NCBI GenBank assembly: GCA_037176725.1
Contig: JAZBRS010000029.1
Coordinates: 120,003,001 to 120,067,000, forward strand
From: Posidonia oceanica
Lineage: Eukaryota > Streptophyta > Magnoliopsida > Alismatales > Posidoniaceae
DNA: 64,000 nucleotides
Direction of reading: 5' to 3'
Shown: positions 1 through 9,371 of the stretch, one piece after another
How positions within the stretch are numbered: position 1 is the stretch's first letter
Layout of the letters: every line of letters begins with the position of its first letter
The notes under the pieces: generated by a model
Database searches by the model: none
Told to the model about the DNA's origin: nothing
What the model saw: only the letters and a program-made list of their open reading frames with translations
Translations under genes and position numbers: made by a program

Positions 1-1380
1 GGAGTACTCTTTCTAGTGCTTCAAAGTGTCCCTCTCTTGTTTTTGACATTACTAACAGGTCATCCACATAGCACTCCATGCAATCGTGTATCATGTCGTG
101 AAAGATTGCCATCATAGCCCTCTGATAGGTGGCTCCGGCGTTCTTTAATCCGAACGGCATGACCACGTAGCAGTAGGTCCCCCATGGAGTAGTAAATGCG
201 GTTTTCTCCTGGTCTTCTTCTGCAAGTTTAATCTGGTTGTAACCAGAGAAACCATCCATGAATGAAAGCATCTCATGGCCTGCAGTGTTGTCTATGAGGA
301 TGTCTATGTGCGGAAGAGGGAAATCGTCTTTTGGGCATGCTTCATTGAGGTTTCTGTAGTCAATGCACACGCGCACTTTGCCATCTTTCTTCATCACTGG
401 AACTATGTTGGCAATCCATTCTGGATACACCACAACTCTGATGAACTTCGCCTTGTGTAGCTTGTCTATCTCCTCTTTGACTTTTAGAGCAAGGTCTGGA
501 CATAGACGTCGGAGCTTTTGCTTTGCTGTCTTAGCGTCTGGCTTGAGAGGGAGCCTGTGCTCCACCAGTAGTGAATCAAGCCCGGGCATTTCTCCATAGG
601 AGAAGGCCAGTACCTTCATATACTTTTTGAGTAGTCTTTCCATTCTGGTCCGTTCATCTGAGTTGAGGGCAGAGCTTATTCGGACTGGTCTTGGATCATC
701 TTCAGTGCCCAGATTGACTTCCTCTGTTTCTTCAGCGGTAGCCTTGGTCTGCTCAACGTATTTCTTCATCATTTCTTCGAAGATGGTAGGATCTACCGAT
801 TCTTCATCTGGGTCCTCTTTTGTATCCACCAGCTCGAAGACTTCATAGTTTCCAGTGTTTTTGCCAGTGATATTTGACACTTCTTCGACTAGGAAGATGG
901 CATGCGACGTGGCTAGCTCCTGTGGCAATGCTGTGGTATAGTGACATACTTTTACAGTTTGGGTGATCGGCTCCTTCCTGTCCCGACCTGCACACTTAGT
1001 AGAGTGATTAGATACTTTTTGCGAGGACACGGTGGCGGTTAAGTTGTCCCTGTCTTGCCCTTGTTTACCTTCCCCACTACTATCTAAACTAGGAAGTAAA
1101 TTGCTGGAAAGTAAATCATGCGAAAACAAAATGCAGGAATTAAATGCGGGAAAGAAATTATTCACAAGGATAGGGGGTTTGCCCCTAGGTTTGCCTCTGT
1201 GGTGGAGGCGGTTCGCCATTGGGCGTTCAGTCTGTGGCCCCGGCCCCTTCTTGCTTAGAGGGGCAAGGCCGTAGGTTGCTAAGGAAGCGGGAGAGCTTGT
1301 AGATGGGGTTGGAGTCCTTTGCTTTGGTGTCTTCAATAGAGGTTCCGGGGGAGTCGCTTGCTTGGATATCCGGAGGTTGG
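1..1380 (-). CDS. pol: R1 pol, reverse transcriptase region (partial, runs off left edge)
   Basis: One minus frame stays open from about position 1380 to the edge. The first part (about 600-1380) is a variable linker between the protease/G-patch region and RT. It ends in the RT entry motif KQKLRRL at about 495-515. RT then shows FMDGFSGYNQIKLAEED near 210-260, the FGLKNAGATYQRAMMAIFHD block near 100-160, and the catalytic YVDD near 65-76. The segment is cut by the window edge a few residues after YVDD. No stop was found in the codons I translated. It is in a different frame from the upstream G-patch segment, so one frameshift lies near 1390. Closest relative in the window is R2 RT at 53841-55157. 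Confidence 0.88.
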
Positions 1381-1590
1381 AGAGTCTAAGCTATGGCCTT
1401 GGTCCCTTCTTGCTTCGGGGGACAAGGTCGTAGATTGTTGAAAAGGCAGGTGAGCTCGCAGACACGGTCGGAGTCCTCTGCTTTAGCGCCTTCAGTGGAG
1501 GTTCCGGGGGAATCGCTTGCTTGGATGTCCGGAGGTAAAGGAGCTTCTGGGGATGCGGGGAGAGCAGCAAGGACCTCTTCCGTGTAGGAG
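1270..1590 (-). repeat. 159-bp in-frame tandem duplication in the R1 PR-RT linker
   Basis: The segment around 1342 and the segment around 1501 are diverged copies exactly 159 bp (53 codons) apart. Both encode SDSPGTS followed further on by NLRPCP and KQEG. The spacing is a multiple of three, so the duplication itself would not break the frame. The frame change at about 1390 lies inside the duplicated region. Confidence 0.75.
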
Positions 1591-3120
1591 GTTGGTGCTT
1601 CTTCCTCGGGCTTCGTCGAAGCGTTGAGGATGGTTGGAACTTCTTCTAGGTAGGGAGAAGGAGTTAGTGCCGTCTCGGGGTCTGTAAGAGCGTCGAGGAT
1701 GACGGGCTTAGGGGCCTTCGCGGCTGTTGTTGTTGCTGGGAAGTCGGGAACTGTGTCTGACACTTGCTTGTCGTGCACTTGTAGCCTGACTGACATGAAG
1801 TGGTTGGCAAGTGACCATGCTAGAGGTTTGCTTGGGTCTGGTTGCCCAAGGTACCCTAGCCCGGTACGACTGCGCTCCTCTGGTGTTTCAAGCGCGTCCC
1901 TCATTCCTTGTTCCTGGCGGCCAAGTCCTTTCCCCAAGGTGTATTCTATCTTGAGGAGGATCTCCCAAGGCCTTTTCATGTGGTCGGGGTAATCATATTG
2001 ATTTATATCAATACTCTTGGGAGTGAAGACCTTTTTGATATTGTTTATGGCCTTGCCAGTTGAGTCCCTGATCAATGGTACCGGTGTGGTAGTCGGGACT
2101 GTTACCAGGTGGGCTTCAGCTTCTACTGGCTCGTCTCCCCTTATTTTGATGATTTTCCCTTGGTAAGGGAACTTCATGCATTGGTGGAGCGGGGAGGTGA
2201 CTGCCTTGATCTCCTTGATCCATTGGCACCCTAATATGAGCCGATACGAGATTGGGGCATCGACTACTATGAGCTCTGTTTCCATTTGGAGAGGGCCAAT
2301 GGTAACTTGGACAGTTATCTTTCAAGGCCGCTTTTTTGTTGTTGTCGTACCCTGATACAGTTAAGGCTGCTGGGCATAATTGAGATTTGGTTAGCCTAAC
2401 TAACTGCAGGGTTTCCAGGGAGCATACGTTTAAAATTGCCCCAGTATCGACAAGCACACCGGAAAGTTTGTAACTGTTTATTACAATAGTAACACTTAAA
2501 GGTAAAGTCCTCCTTTCAGGAGGAGCTAATTTGGAGTTGGTGAAGATAACTGTGGGCTCCATGAACACAGCAGCGGCGATGGTGGCCAGAGCTTCAACAG
2601 GCATGTCCTCCGGTACCTGGGCTTTCTTCAATACCTCTATCAGGATATCCCAGTGCTTCTCCGAGGCTCTGATCAGCACGTAGATGGAGATCTTTGCTTG
2701 TGTCTTTCTGAGCTATTCCAGGACGTCGAAGGTGCCTTCTACCCTCTGGGGTATGTGGAACTCCAGTTGAGGCAGGGAAGTGGCTGGTTCTGCATTAGGC
2801 GGAGGCAGTGCGACTTGGTTGGAGATCCACCCGATTCTTGTGATGGGGGCCTGCTGAGCCTGGTTGTGTTCTCCCTTGGCGTGGCCGGACTTGAGCTGAG
2901 ATAGAGGTTTCCTGAGAAGAGACTGCCCCTGGTTTATGGGCAGCTGAGATGAGTTCAACAATGTAGGCCTCTGGATCTAGGTACACCCTTGGGCTGCTTG
3001 GTTATTAGTGAGCTGCTGGAACCCTTGGATACTTGGGGCTTCATCGTGCCCGTCATCGATCCAGCTGCCTGTGCCATTTGGTGCTGGGTCTCCCATGTGG
3101 AATCCTGCCAGATAAGGTCC
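1386..3120 (-). pseudogene. R1 second retropepsin-like domain plus G-patch (broken)
   Basis: Downstream of the gag-PR1 stop the same frame resumes, with TAG at 2977-2979 and 2713-2715. It then encodes a second retropepsin with catalytic VDTGA at about 2434-2451. A frameshift near 2320-2340, at a run of T on the plus strand, moves the reading into another frame. That frame carries the rest of the domain (ILGCQW near residue 17 of the 299-aa segment starting at 2285) and a G-patch at about 1845-1967 with glycines at GKGLG and GLGYLG. A proline/threonine/glutamate-rich tail follows. The stop at 2713 falls where R2 keeps glutamine in the same motif (LEQLKKTQ), so a CAG-to-TAG change is likely. 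G-patch domains bind RNA; the role in this element is not known to me. Confidence 0.75.
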
Positions 3121-5751
3121 CTAGATCATTTCTAGGGTCGTTTCATGGTCTGCCCGGATGGTGATCATCTCGCCTTGGAACTTGAACTTTAATAGCTGGT
3201 GCGTCGGGGACGCAACTGCACATATTTCCGCTGGCCAAGTTCTCTCGAGGATCAACGGTTCTGCTCGGTCACATTCTACCACCATGACCTTGGTAATGCT
3301 GGTGAGGGGGCCGATGGTAATCGCCAGCTGAACTGTCCCTATCACCTCTGTCTGGATATTATTAAAGCCCTTGCAGAAGATCTTCTTCTTGGTGATATCC
3401 TCTTCTTCGACATCTAGGTAGTCGAGTGTGTTTAGAGAGCATGCACTGCGACTAGCCCCTGTGTCCACAAGTATGCCAGGGAGGAGGTAGCCGTTGACTT
3501 CTACAGTGATCACCAAAGGCCAGAGCCATTTCTCCGGAGTGGGTAGTTTTGAGTCCTTGAAGACTATATTTCTCCGCTCATATTCCTTGATGATTTTCCG
3601 GGCTAGCTCGAAGGGATTTGTCTCGGCATTTTGCTCTTGGGATTGGCCTTCTCCTGGGAGGAAATTGAAGCACCTGAGGAGCTCGAGGTCGTCCTCCTCG
3701 CCTTCTTCGTCTTGTGTTGTCTCTATTGGGAACTCCCATTTTATTGATCCTTGTTCAGAGCACACCTCGACGTCAATGCTTTCCACAATGGAGGAAGCCG
3801 GCTCTGGTTCTGATTCAATTAGGCACATGGTGACGATCTTGGCTTCAGGTGGGTTGTCTTCTGTCTCTAGGTGCGCCACTGGGTGATTAGGCAGACGGTT
3901 CTGGTGTATCTGCAACTTGTGCTGTCCCGTCCTAGCCTCTTTCAATCTGTCTTTGAGGGCTGACCACATTATTTCTCCCTTATCATTTAGATCGTATATT
4001 CGATCTTTTAACACATAGCATTCTTCAAGTGTGTGCCCGTTTTTCTGGTGGTAGGCACAGTACTTGGTCATGTTTGCGTTGGGAGCATTCAGTTTTGGCA
4101 CTGGGAGTTGTAAGTCCCCACTTTCGATCAGCATCCTGAAGATGTATGGGATCGTCTCTGGAAGTGGTGGGTAGCTTTGTCTCCTTGGTCCTCTAGGTGC
4201 CTGTGGAGGAGGAACATTGTGGTAGTCCCTCTGCCCTTGTGGTGGTGCTTTGTATTGACCGCTATTCTGCCCCTGTTGAGCATTTACCGGGGGATTAGGG
4301 TGCTGGGGTTGGAACTGTTGGAATGGCTGCCTTTGTGGTTCCACTTGATATTGAGGCTGCTGGAAGGGCTGCCCTTTCCATCCCCTCTGATGCTGCGTGG
4401 TTAGTTGTGCCATGTTGCCAGTGACACCTTCTATGGTATGTCCCGCAGTCTTCTTCCAGTTTTTTGCTTCGAGCTCCAGGAATGGTAGCTCTTCTCTGTT
4501 CCGCATCACCTTGGCGGCCCGCTCATATAACTGTGGATAGGTGTGGAAGTCACCTACCAATAGTCCAGCTCTGAGTGCTCCTATGGTATTTCTTGCGATT
4601 ATTTCCACAGCTTGGCCTTCAGGTATGTAGCACTCTGATCTAGCGGCCATGTCCCTCCACCGGCTAGTGAAGGTGACGAAGTCCTCATTCGACCTCATCC
4701 TCTCAGCTGTGAGGTCGCCTGCAGTGGGTTTGTGTGGCACCCGGTGATTGTATTGATTTAGAAATTTCTCCTCAATTATCCTAAAATCTTGGAGATCATA
4801 GGAAGTCAGGGTGTCAAACCACTTTAAGGCTTCTCCCTCAAGCGTCTTGAAGAAGAGGTATGCAGTGAACCCGTCATCATAACGGTATGGCAGAGTATCC
4901 ATAGTGAAGGCAGCTATGTGGTTCCTGGGATCCTCTGTACCGTTATATCTCCTCATTTTTGGCATCTTAAACCCTAGGGGAAGGGCAAAGTGAGGGAACT
5001 TGGAGATGTCGTAGCCGATGGGCGTCTTGGAAGTGACTCCGGCCTCCGTTAAGGCTTCGGCAATCATCCTCTTAAGATCAGTCCCTGGTGCGGCGTAATG
5101 CCCCTGGCTCAGGTGCTGGTGTGTTGGTGGGAATGGTGGTAGCGATGGGTTATGTGGTAGATGGAAGAATGGTGGTGGAGGTGGAGTGGGGTAGTATGGC
5201 GTGTTAGCGGGAGGTTGTGGCAGGTATGGGGTTGCGTATGGTGGAGTTGGGTGGACATAAGGGTAGGTGGGTGTCGTGTAGTATGGTGAATAGGGGCCTT
5301 GGTTAGGGAAGGTAGGGTTGGGTGTGGCATGCATGTAGACGGGTGTATGGAATAGGTGGTTGTGGTGTTCTTGGAGGGTGCAGGTTTGTGGATTTGTTTG
5401 CGTGAAATGTTGTTGTTGAGCCAGGGATTGTCGAACCTCATAGGTCTCCTTCTCAATTGGGTAGGAAGTAGTCGCAACGAGAGGCACAACGTTAGAAGTT
5501 GCCTCGGGACGTGTGAACTCGAGCGGGATGTCTATTGTTCGAGACTGATCCGCCTCCCCTCCTTCTTCATTTGTATCTGTGTGGTAATCGAAGGGGATGG
5601 AGGCGTGCGGGAATTTTCGCCGGCTGGTGGCTAGTGAGAAGCCAGGGGTTCCTGGCCCTTCCATTTGTGAGGCTGAGCCTCTGAAGAAAGACCCATCCGG
5701 GCCTTGGCCTTGCTGTGCCATGGAGGTAGAAGTGGTGCTTATGCGCTCCAT
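3121..5751 (-). CDS. gag: R1 gag polyprotein with first retropepsin domain (876 aa)
   Basis: An open frame of 876 codons. Residues 1-220 are rich in proline, tyrosine, threonine and histidine and look disordered. Residues about 270-430 match the retrotransposon gag (capsid) family, with ALKWFDTL and SRWRDMAARS as anchors. A glutamine/proline-rich stretch follows, then a zinc knuckle CAYHQKNGHTLEEC near residue 600, of form C-X2-H-X4-H-X4-C rather than CCHC. The last 130 residues are a retropepsin with VDTGAS at about 3451-3466 and a decayed flap-side motif (LILERTW where ILGRPW is usual). The frame stops at TAG 3121-3123, after which the same frame continues into the second protease. The start at 5751 gives MERISTTS; a second ATG lies 11 codons on. 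Gag packages the element RNA, and the protease cleaves the polyprotein. Confidence 0.88.
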   Translation of the reverse strand: MERISTTSTSMAQQGQGPDGSFFRGSASQMEGPGTPGFSLATSRRKFPHASIPFDYHTDTNEEGGEADQSRTIDIPLEFTRPEATSNVVPLVATTSYPIEKETYEVRQSLAQQQHFTQTNPQTCTLQEHHNHLFHTPVYMHATPNPTFPNQGPYSPYYTTPTYPYVHPTPPYATPYLPQPPANTPYYPTPPPPPFFHLPHNPSLPPFPPTHQHLSQGHYAAPGTDLKRMIAEALTEAGVTSKTPIGYDISKFPHFALPLGFKMPKMRRYNGTEDPRNHIAAFTMDTLPYRYDDGFTAYLFFKTLEGEALKWFDTLTSYDLQDFRIIEEKFLNQYNHRVPHKPTAGDLTAERMRSNEDFVTFTSRWRDMAARSECYIPEGQAVEIIARNTIGALRAGLLVGDFHTYPQLYERAAKVMRNREELPFLELEAKNWKKTAGHTIEGVTGNMAQLTTQHQRGWKGQPFQQPQYQVEPQRQPFQQFQPQHPNPPVNAQQGQNSGQYKAPPQGQRDYHNVPPPQAPRGPRRQSYPPLPETIPYIFRMLIESGDLQLPVPKLNAPNANMTKYCAYHQKNGHTLEECYVLKDRIYDLNDKGEIMWSALKDRLKEARTGQHKLQIHQNRLPNHPVAHLETEDNPPEAKIVTMCLIESEPEPASSIVESIDVEVCSEQGSIKWEFPIETTQDEEGEEDDLELLRCFNFLPGEGQSQEQNAETNPFELARKIIKEYERRNIVFKDSKLPTPEKWLWPLVITVEVNGYLLPGILVDTGASRSACSLNTLDYLDVEEEDITKKKIFCKGFNNIQTEVIGTVQLAITIGPLTSITKVMVVECDRAEPLILERTWPAEICAVASPTHQLLKFKFQGEMITIRADHETTLEMI

Positions 5752-7155
5752 TGTTCTTTGTACTTTCTTTTTTTTTTCTTTTTTTCTTTTTTTTTTCTTC
5801 TTTCTCTTTTTTCTTTTCTTTTGTCTTTTTTTTTGTTTCTCTTTTTTTCTTTTCTTTTTTTTTTTGCTTGCTTTTGCTTTTCTAGGCTATTATAGAAGAT
5901 AAAAAAGAAATTACAGACTCGAGGAACACTAATTAATATAGACTCGATAGAATTTGAAGAAAAATTAACAGAAATTGAAACAGTCTGTGCTTATAGTCCT
6001 GTGATTAGTAGTATGCCTAATCCCTGCAAACAATGCACTGAATCATAATTCCCTGCTAGTCGCCTGTTTTATAGGCAGCCTGATAAGTCACCGATTTCAC
6101 CGGCGGCTCAGCGAGGCGCCTCCTGAACTGGCGGTTGTGCCCCTGGTTCAATCAGCAAACCGGGTCTGTCTTGGACAGACCACGCAACAGTCAAGAAGGA
6201 AAATGAGAGCAGGTTTCAAACAATGCGTTGCTTTTACTTGTTTAGGTGTTTAATTAATGGATTGATTAATTAAACCTACGTGGGTCATAAGCAACTGGGA
6301 TTGGTTGGCTTTAAGGTACTCCTCCTTGACCTTCGCTAGGGTCCACCAAGAGGGGCTTAGATGGGGGGCTTGTCTCTCTAAAGAGGGACCCTCCACCTAG
6401 GATTCTATCCTTAGGCTCGGCACTTAACAAACCATAAAGCAATAAACAAACACAAAGTACTAAGGTGTAAAAGTATCTACCAAGTTTCACTATTGGCTCA
6501 GAGAGAGAGAGAAGCCAATAACAATACTTGGGGACACCTTGAGATCTTGATCTAACTATTGCAGCTAACACTGAGTATGGGAGAGCGACTTGCACTGGCC
6601 CGGGTTCGCTCAGGTTAACTGTTCTAGCTAGAGGAAGACTTCCTCAAGGGACTTCCACTTTAATACTAAACAATTAGTTTCCACCTTAAGGGTGGACACA
6701 AGCAAAGCTAAAAACCGTTAAAAAACTAGAATACAGTGGACATGGGAAATTGTTTTTAATTTTTAGTGCTACTACAGATCTAAAAACACAACACAAAATA
6801 CAGGAAAAAACCAAGAGGTCTGCAGTAAAAAAAAAAAAAATCGGACTGAGGGAGGCGCCTGCTTAAATGGCATCTCTTTCAGTCGCCCTCTAGAAGAGCG
6901 GCTCAAACAGACGCTACCAGGACTGGCGGCTCACAGCGCAGTCTCCTAACCTCAGTAAAATAGCCTCAGTTGTTGGAGCTTGGGATTTTACTGACGTCAG
7001 AAACAGAAGGAGAGAAAAAACGGAAAAGGTTCGGGATATCTTGAAAACCTAAGCGCACGATTATCCGAACCTAAAAAACTACTCCTAAATCTATGAGGAT
7101 AATGGAAAGAAAGGGAGGAACTGACTCACGTAGCACGGGAGTTGGCTAAAGCCGT
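5752..7155 (-). other. R1 leader between PBS and gag
   Basis: No coding frame of interest. It begins (minus strand) just after the PBS and ends at the gag ATG. It holds a nearly pure purine tract on the minus strand at 5762-5876, an A15 run (plus strand) at 6826-6840, and GTCGCC/GGCG inverted-repeat motifs at about 6054-6147 and 6850-6945 like those in the R1 LTR. A long leader with structured repeats is common in Tat-lineage elements. Confidence 0.6.
5762..5876 (-). repeat. Low-complexity purine (A/G) tract just upstream of R1 gag
   Basis: On the plus strand this is about 115 bases of almost only T with some C and a few G. On the coding strand it is an A-rich purine stretch ending a few bases before the gag ATG. 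It could come from slippage, or act as an unstructured ribosome-entry region; the sequence does not decide. Confidence 0.85.
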
Positions 7156-7173
7156 GTCCCACCGTGATCGCCA
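7156..7173 (-). other. R1 primer binding site
   Basis: Minus-strand TGGCGATCACGGTGGGAC, seven bases inside the proposed LTR end. It starts with TGG, as required for pairing with a tRNA CCA end, and shares TGGCGA with the PBS of R3 and R4. I cannot assign the tRNA. Confidence 0.6.
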
Positions 7174-7918
7174 CTTAATTTGTAGATGTGGAATTTGGAG
7201 GGGGTGTTTAAGGAGATGTCAGTGCTTCCACGACGTCGACAGCCTTTGTTGTGATCGCCACTCGTCTCTGGGCAGACAAGACACCTGGGGGGAGATTATG
7301 ATGATGCGGGTCGTCGGACCACTAGATCGACGACAGGATGTCATCTAGAGGCTTCCTCGTGCTGCGTGAGTTCCTTCCTTTCCTTCAAAACAAAACAACA
7401 TAGATTAGCTTCGGTGTAGTATCAGTAACAGAGGTGAATGAAACGACATGACTAAAAGAAAATAAATATTGACCGAGGGTTGTTCCCCGTATGCATATGC
7501 TATGACCCTATGCCAAGGAATATAAAGAGATGTAGTAAGAAACTAGGTTGGAAGAAGATACTCCCTTTCACCCTTATGCTGTGTGCAATGAGGTTGGAAG
7601 GAAGCACGGTCAGAGCTCCAGCGTAGCTGAGGATTCCCGGATTGGAGGTAAAGCTCAGGTTGGTAGCCTATTGGGGAGAGGAGATAGTGTTTCTGGATTG
7701 GAAAACTAGCTCTCTGAAGGTGGCTCACAACTGACAGGGCTCTGTCTCTTTTGGAAGTTCCTCTCTGGGGGGATTTCTCTCTCTAAAATTCCGACTGGGG
7801 GGAATTTCTCTTTCAAAAATTCCAACCCTCAAACCACCAGCCTAGGGGGTCTATTTATAGACTCTAGGGGTGTAGGGACAGTTGGAGTTCAGAAAATTCT
7901 AGAAAAATGGCAATTAGT

Positions 7919-9030
7919 TTGAGTCGCTGGTTGGAGTGGCGCCTAAACCTAGCAACCGCTTGGTCAAGGTGTGGGATGACCCAAGAACGAGGCCACGACT
8001 GTTAGTCGCCACATGAGCTGGCGTCTGACGGTCGAGGGGGGAGTGGAAAATAACTGTGGAAAAGCGGTTCAAAAGGAGCCACGATCGCTAGTCGCCGCAT
8101 TGAGTGATGCCTGACAGTCAAAGATCGTGGGAAGACCGAGGCGGTTCCACAACCGTTCAGTCGCCTGATGAGCTGGCGCCTAAGAGTTGAGGGGATAGTG
8201 GGGAGCAACCGCTGCCCATGATCGCCCAATCACCTATCCAGTTGACGTCCACATGGGTCGCCTCCTGAAATGGCTTCTGACTGAGCCGCCTCCTCAGATG
8301 GCTGCTAAAGTAGTCAGCTATGAAATGGGCGACAGTTGTAGTCGCCGCCTTAGGTGGCTACTATGTGAGTCGCCTCCCCAGGTGGCTACTAACTTGCCTA
8401 GGTCGTTTTTAGCTCTTTTCCTGGGTTTTTGCCAGAGGAAACAAGATAGGAGGCTGGGAAACTACAGATAGCCTATGAAATCAAGGAAGCATCTCTGTTA
8501 ACTCAAATCCAATTTTAAATCTGAGTTGAAGTGGAGGATACCCAGGGTACTTGGACTTGTCACGAGCCTGAGCGAGTTAGCTCTGCCACAGCCAACAACC
8601 TGAGTCTAGGTAGGGTCTAGTGATGCTTTAAAGAAGTCAAGGAGTATCTGGAAGATGTGTTATCAAACTCAGGCAGGAGATTTGGGGTGCCTCAAGGTTT
8701 CTACCCTCAAAAGAACTCTCAGAAATGCGAAAATAGGATATCTACAGAAGCCACCTAGGATTTTCTAGATTGTTCTTGAATTATTTATTTTATATGATAT
8801 ATGTGTTATATCATATATTAAATGCTAGAAAATCATATAAATATCAATAATTTACGGAAAAATGTTATAATAGCTTATAAAATTCCCATATGTTATATTA
8901 ATGCCCAGGATATTGATATTAAGCTGGAGGGAGTAGCAGGATGCTAGTCGCCGTTATACCTGGCACTTACACAGTCCAGTCGCCGCTCTGAATGGCGCTT
9001 GTCTATGTCGCCGCTTTGGGAGGCAATTAG
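7919..9030. repeat. Family of short GTCGCC...GGCG hairpin motifs in the R1 LTR
   Basis: At least nine copies of an imperfect inverted repeat of form AGTCGCC-N8/9-GGCGNCT. Clear ones lie at about 7920-7947, 8012-8034, 8090-8114, 8159-8182, 8256-8312 (pair), 8339-8393 (pair) and 8943-9030 (three). Arms are 5-7 bp with loops of 7-9 bases. The same motif recurs in the R1 leader. Confidence 0.7.
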
Positions 9031-9371
9031 CTATTCTCTTTGCATTTTTAGCCCTGTCTTTTAATTTGATCTAAAGAAACATGATAAAAGCCCGGAAAAC
9101 TTCAGAGATCTCATGAAATCATAAAAACATATTCTTTAACTCAAATCTGCCACTAATTTGAGTGGAATAAAGAGTATTCAAGGTACTCAAACTTGCCACT
9201 AGTTTGAGCGAGTCAGCTCTATCACAGCTAACAACCTTGAGCTAAGTAAAATCAAGCATTGTTTTTAAGCAAATCAAGCATTGTTTTTAAGCCTTAGTTA
9301 TGTGACTCAAGGTGCCTCAGAAGTTCCTAACCTCTATGAACTCTCAGAAATGCGAAAATGGGATATCTACA
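8395..9371 (-). repeat. Diverged direct duplication of the LTR start
   Basis: About 8395-8746 and about 9035-9371 align over most of their length (for example ACTCTCAGAAATGCGAAAAT in both), offset by 625 bp. An AT-rich unmatched stretch (8760-8930) lies between them. Confidence 0.75.

Larger units (their letters stand above)
1..9371 (-). mobile_element. R1: Tat-type Ty3/gypsy retrotransposon, 5' part only
   Basis: Reading on the minus strand from 9371 leftwards the order is 5' LTR, PBS, leader, gag with protease, second protease with G-patch, and RT. RNase H, integrase and the 3' LTR lie beyond the left edge. The LTR start at 9371 directly abuts the proline/glutamine-rich gag C-terminus of R2, so R1 is inserted in R2 gag. 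The target duplication cannot be checked because the other flank is outside the window. Three in-frame TAG codons and at least one frameshift show that this copy is no longer fully coding. Confidence 0.8.
7181..9371 (-). repeat. R1 5' LTR
   Basis: On the minus strand it starts TGTAGATATCCC at 9371 and ends CCACATCTACA at 7181, so it has TG...CA ends. Its start resembles those of R3 (TGTAGACACC) and R4 (TGTTGACACC). The outer boundary is supported by R2 gag coding sequence beginning right after it, and the inner boundary by a PBS seven bases away. The first 340 bp of the LTR also occur, diverged, ending at 8746 with the same TGTAGATATCC start. The true LTR could therefore be 7181-8746, inserted in a fragment of a sibling LTR. 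The 3' LTR is off-window, so this stays open. Confidence 0.6.

Noticed and set aside
363..1274. Plus-strand open frames across the R1 RT and linker
   Set aside because: They are shadows of the minus-strand pol frame, which has the RT motifs.
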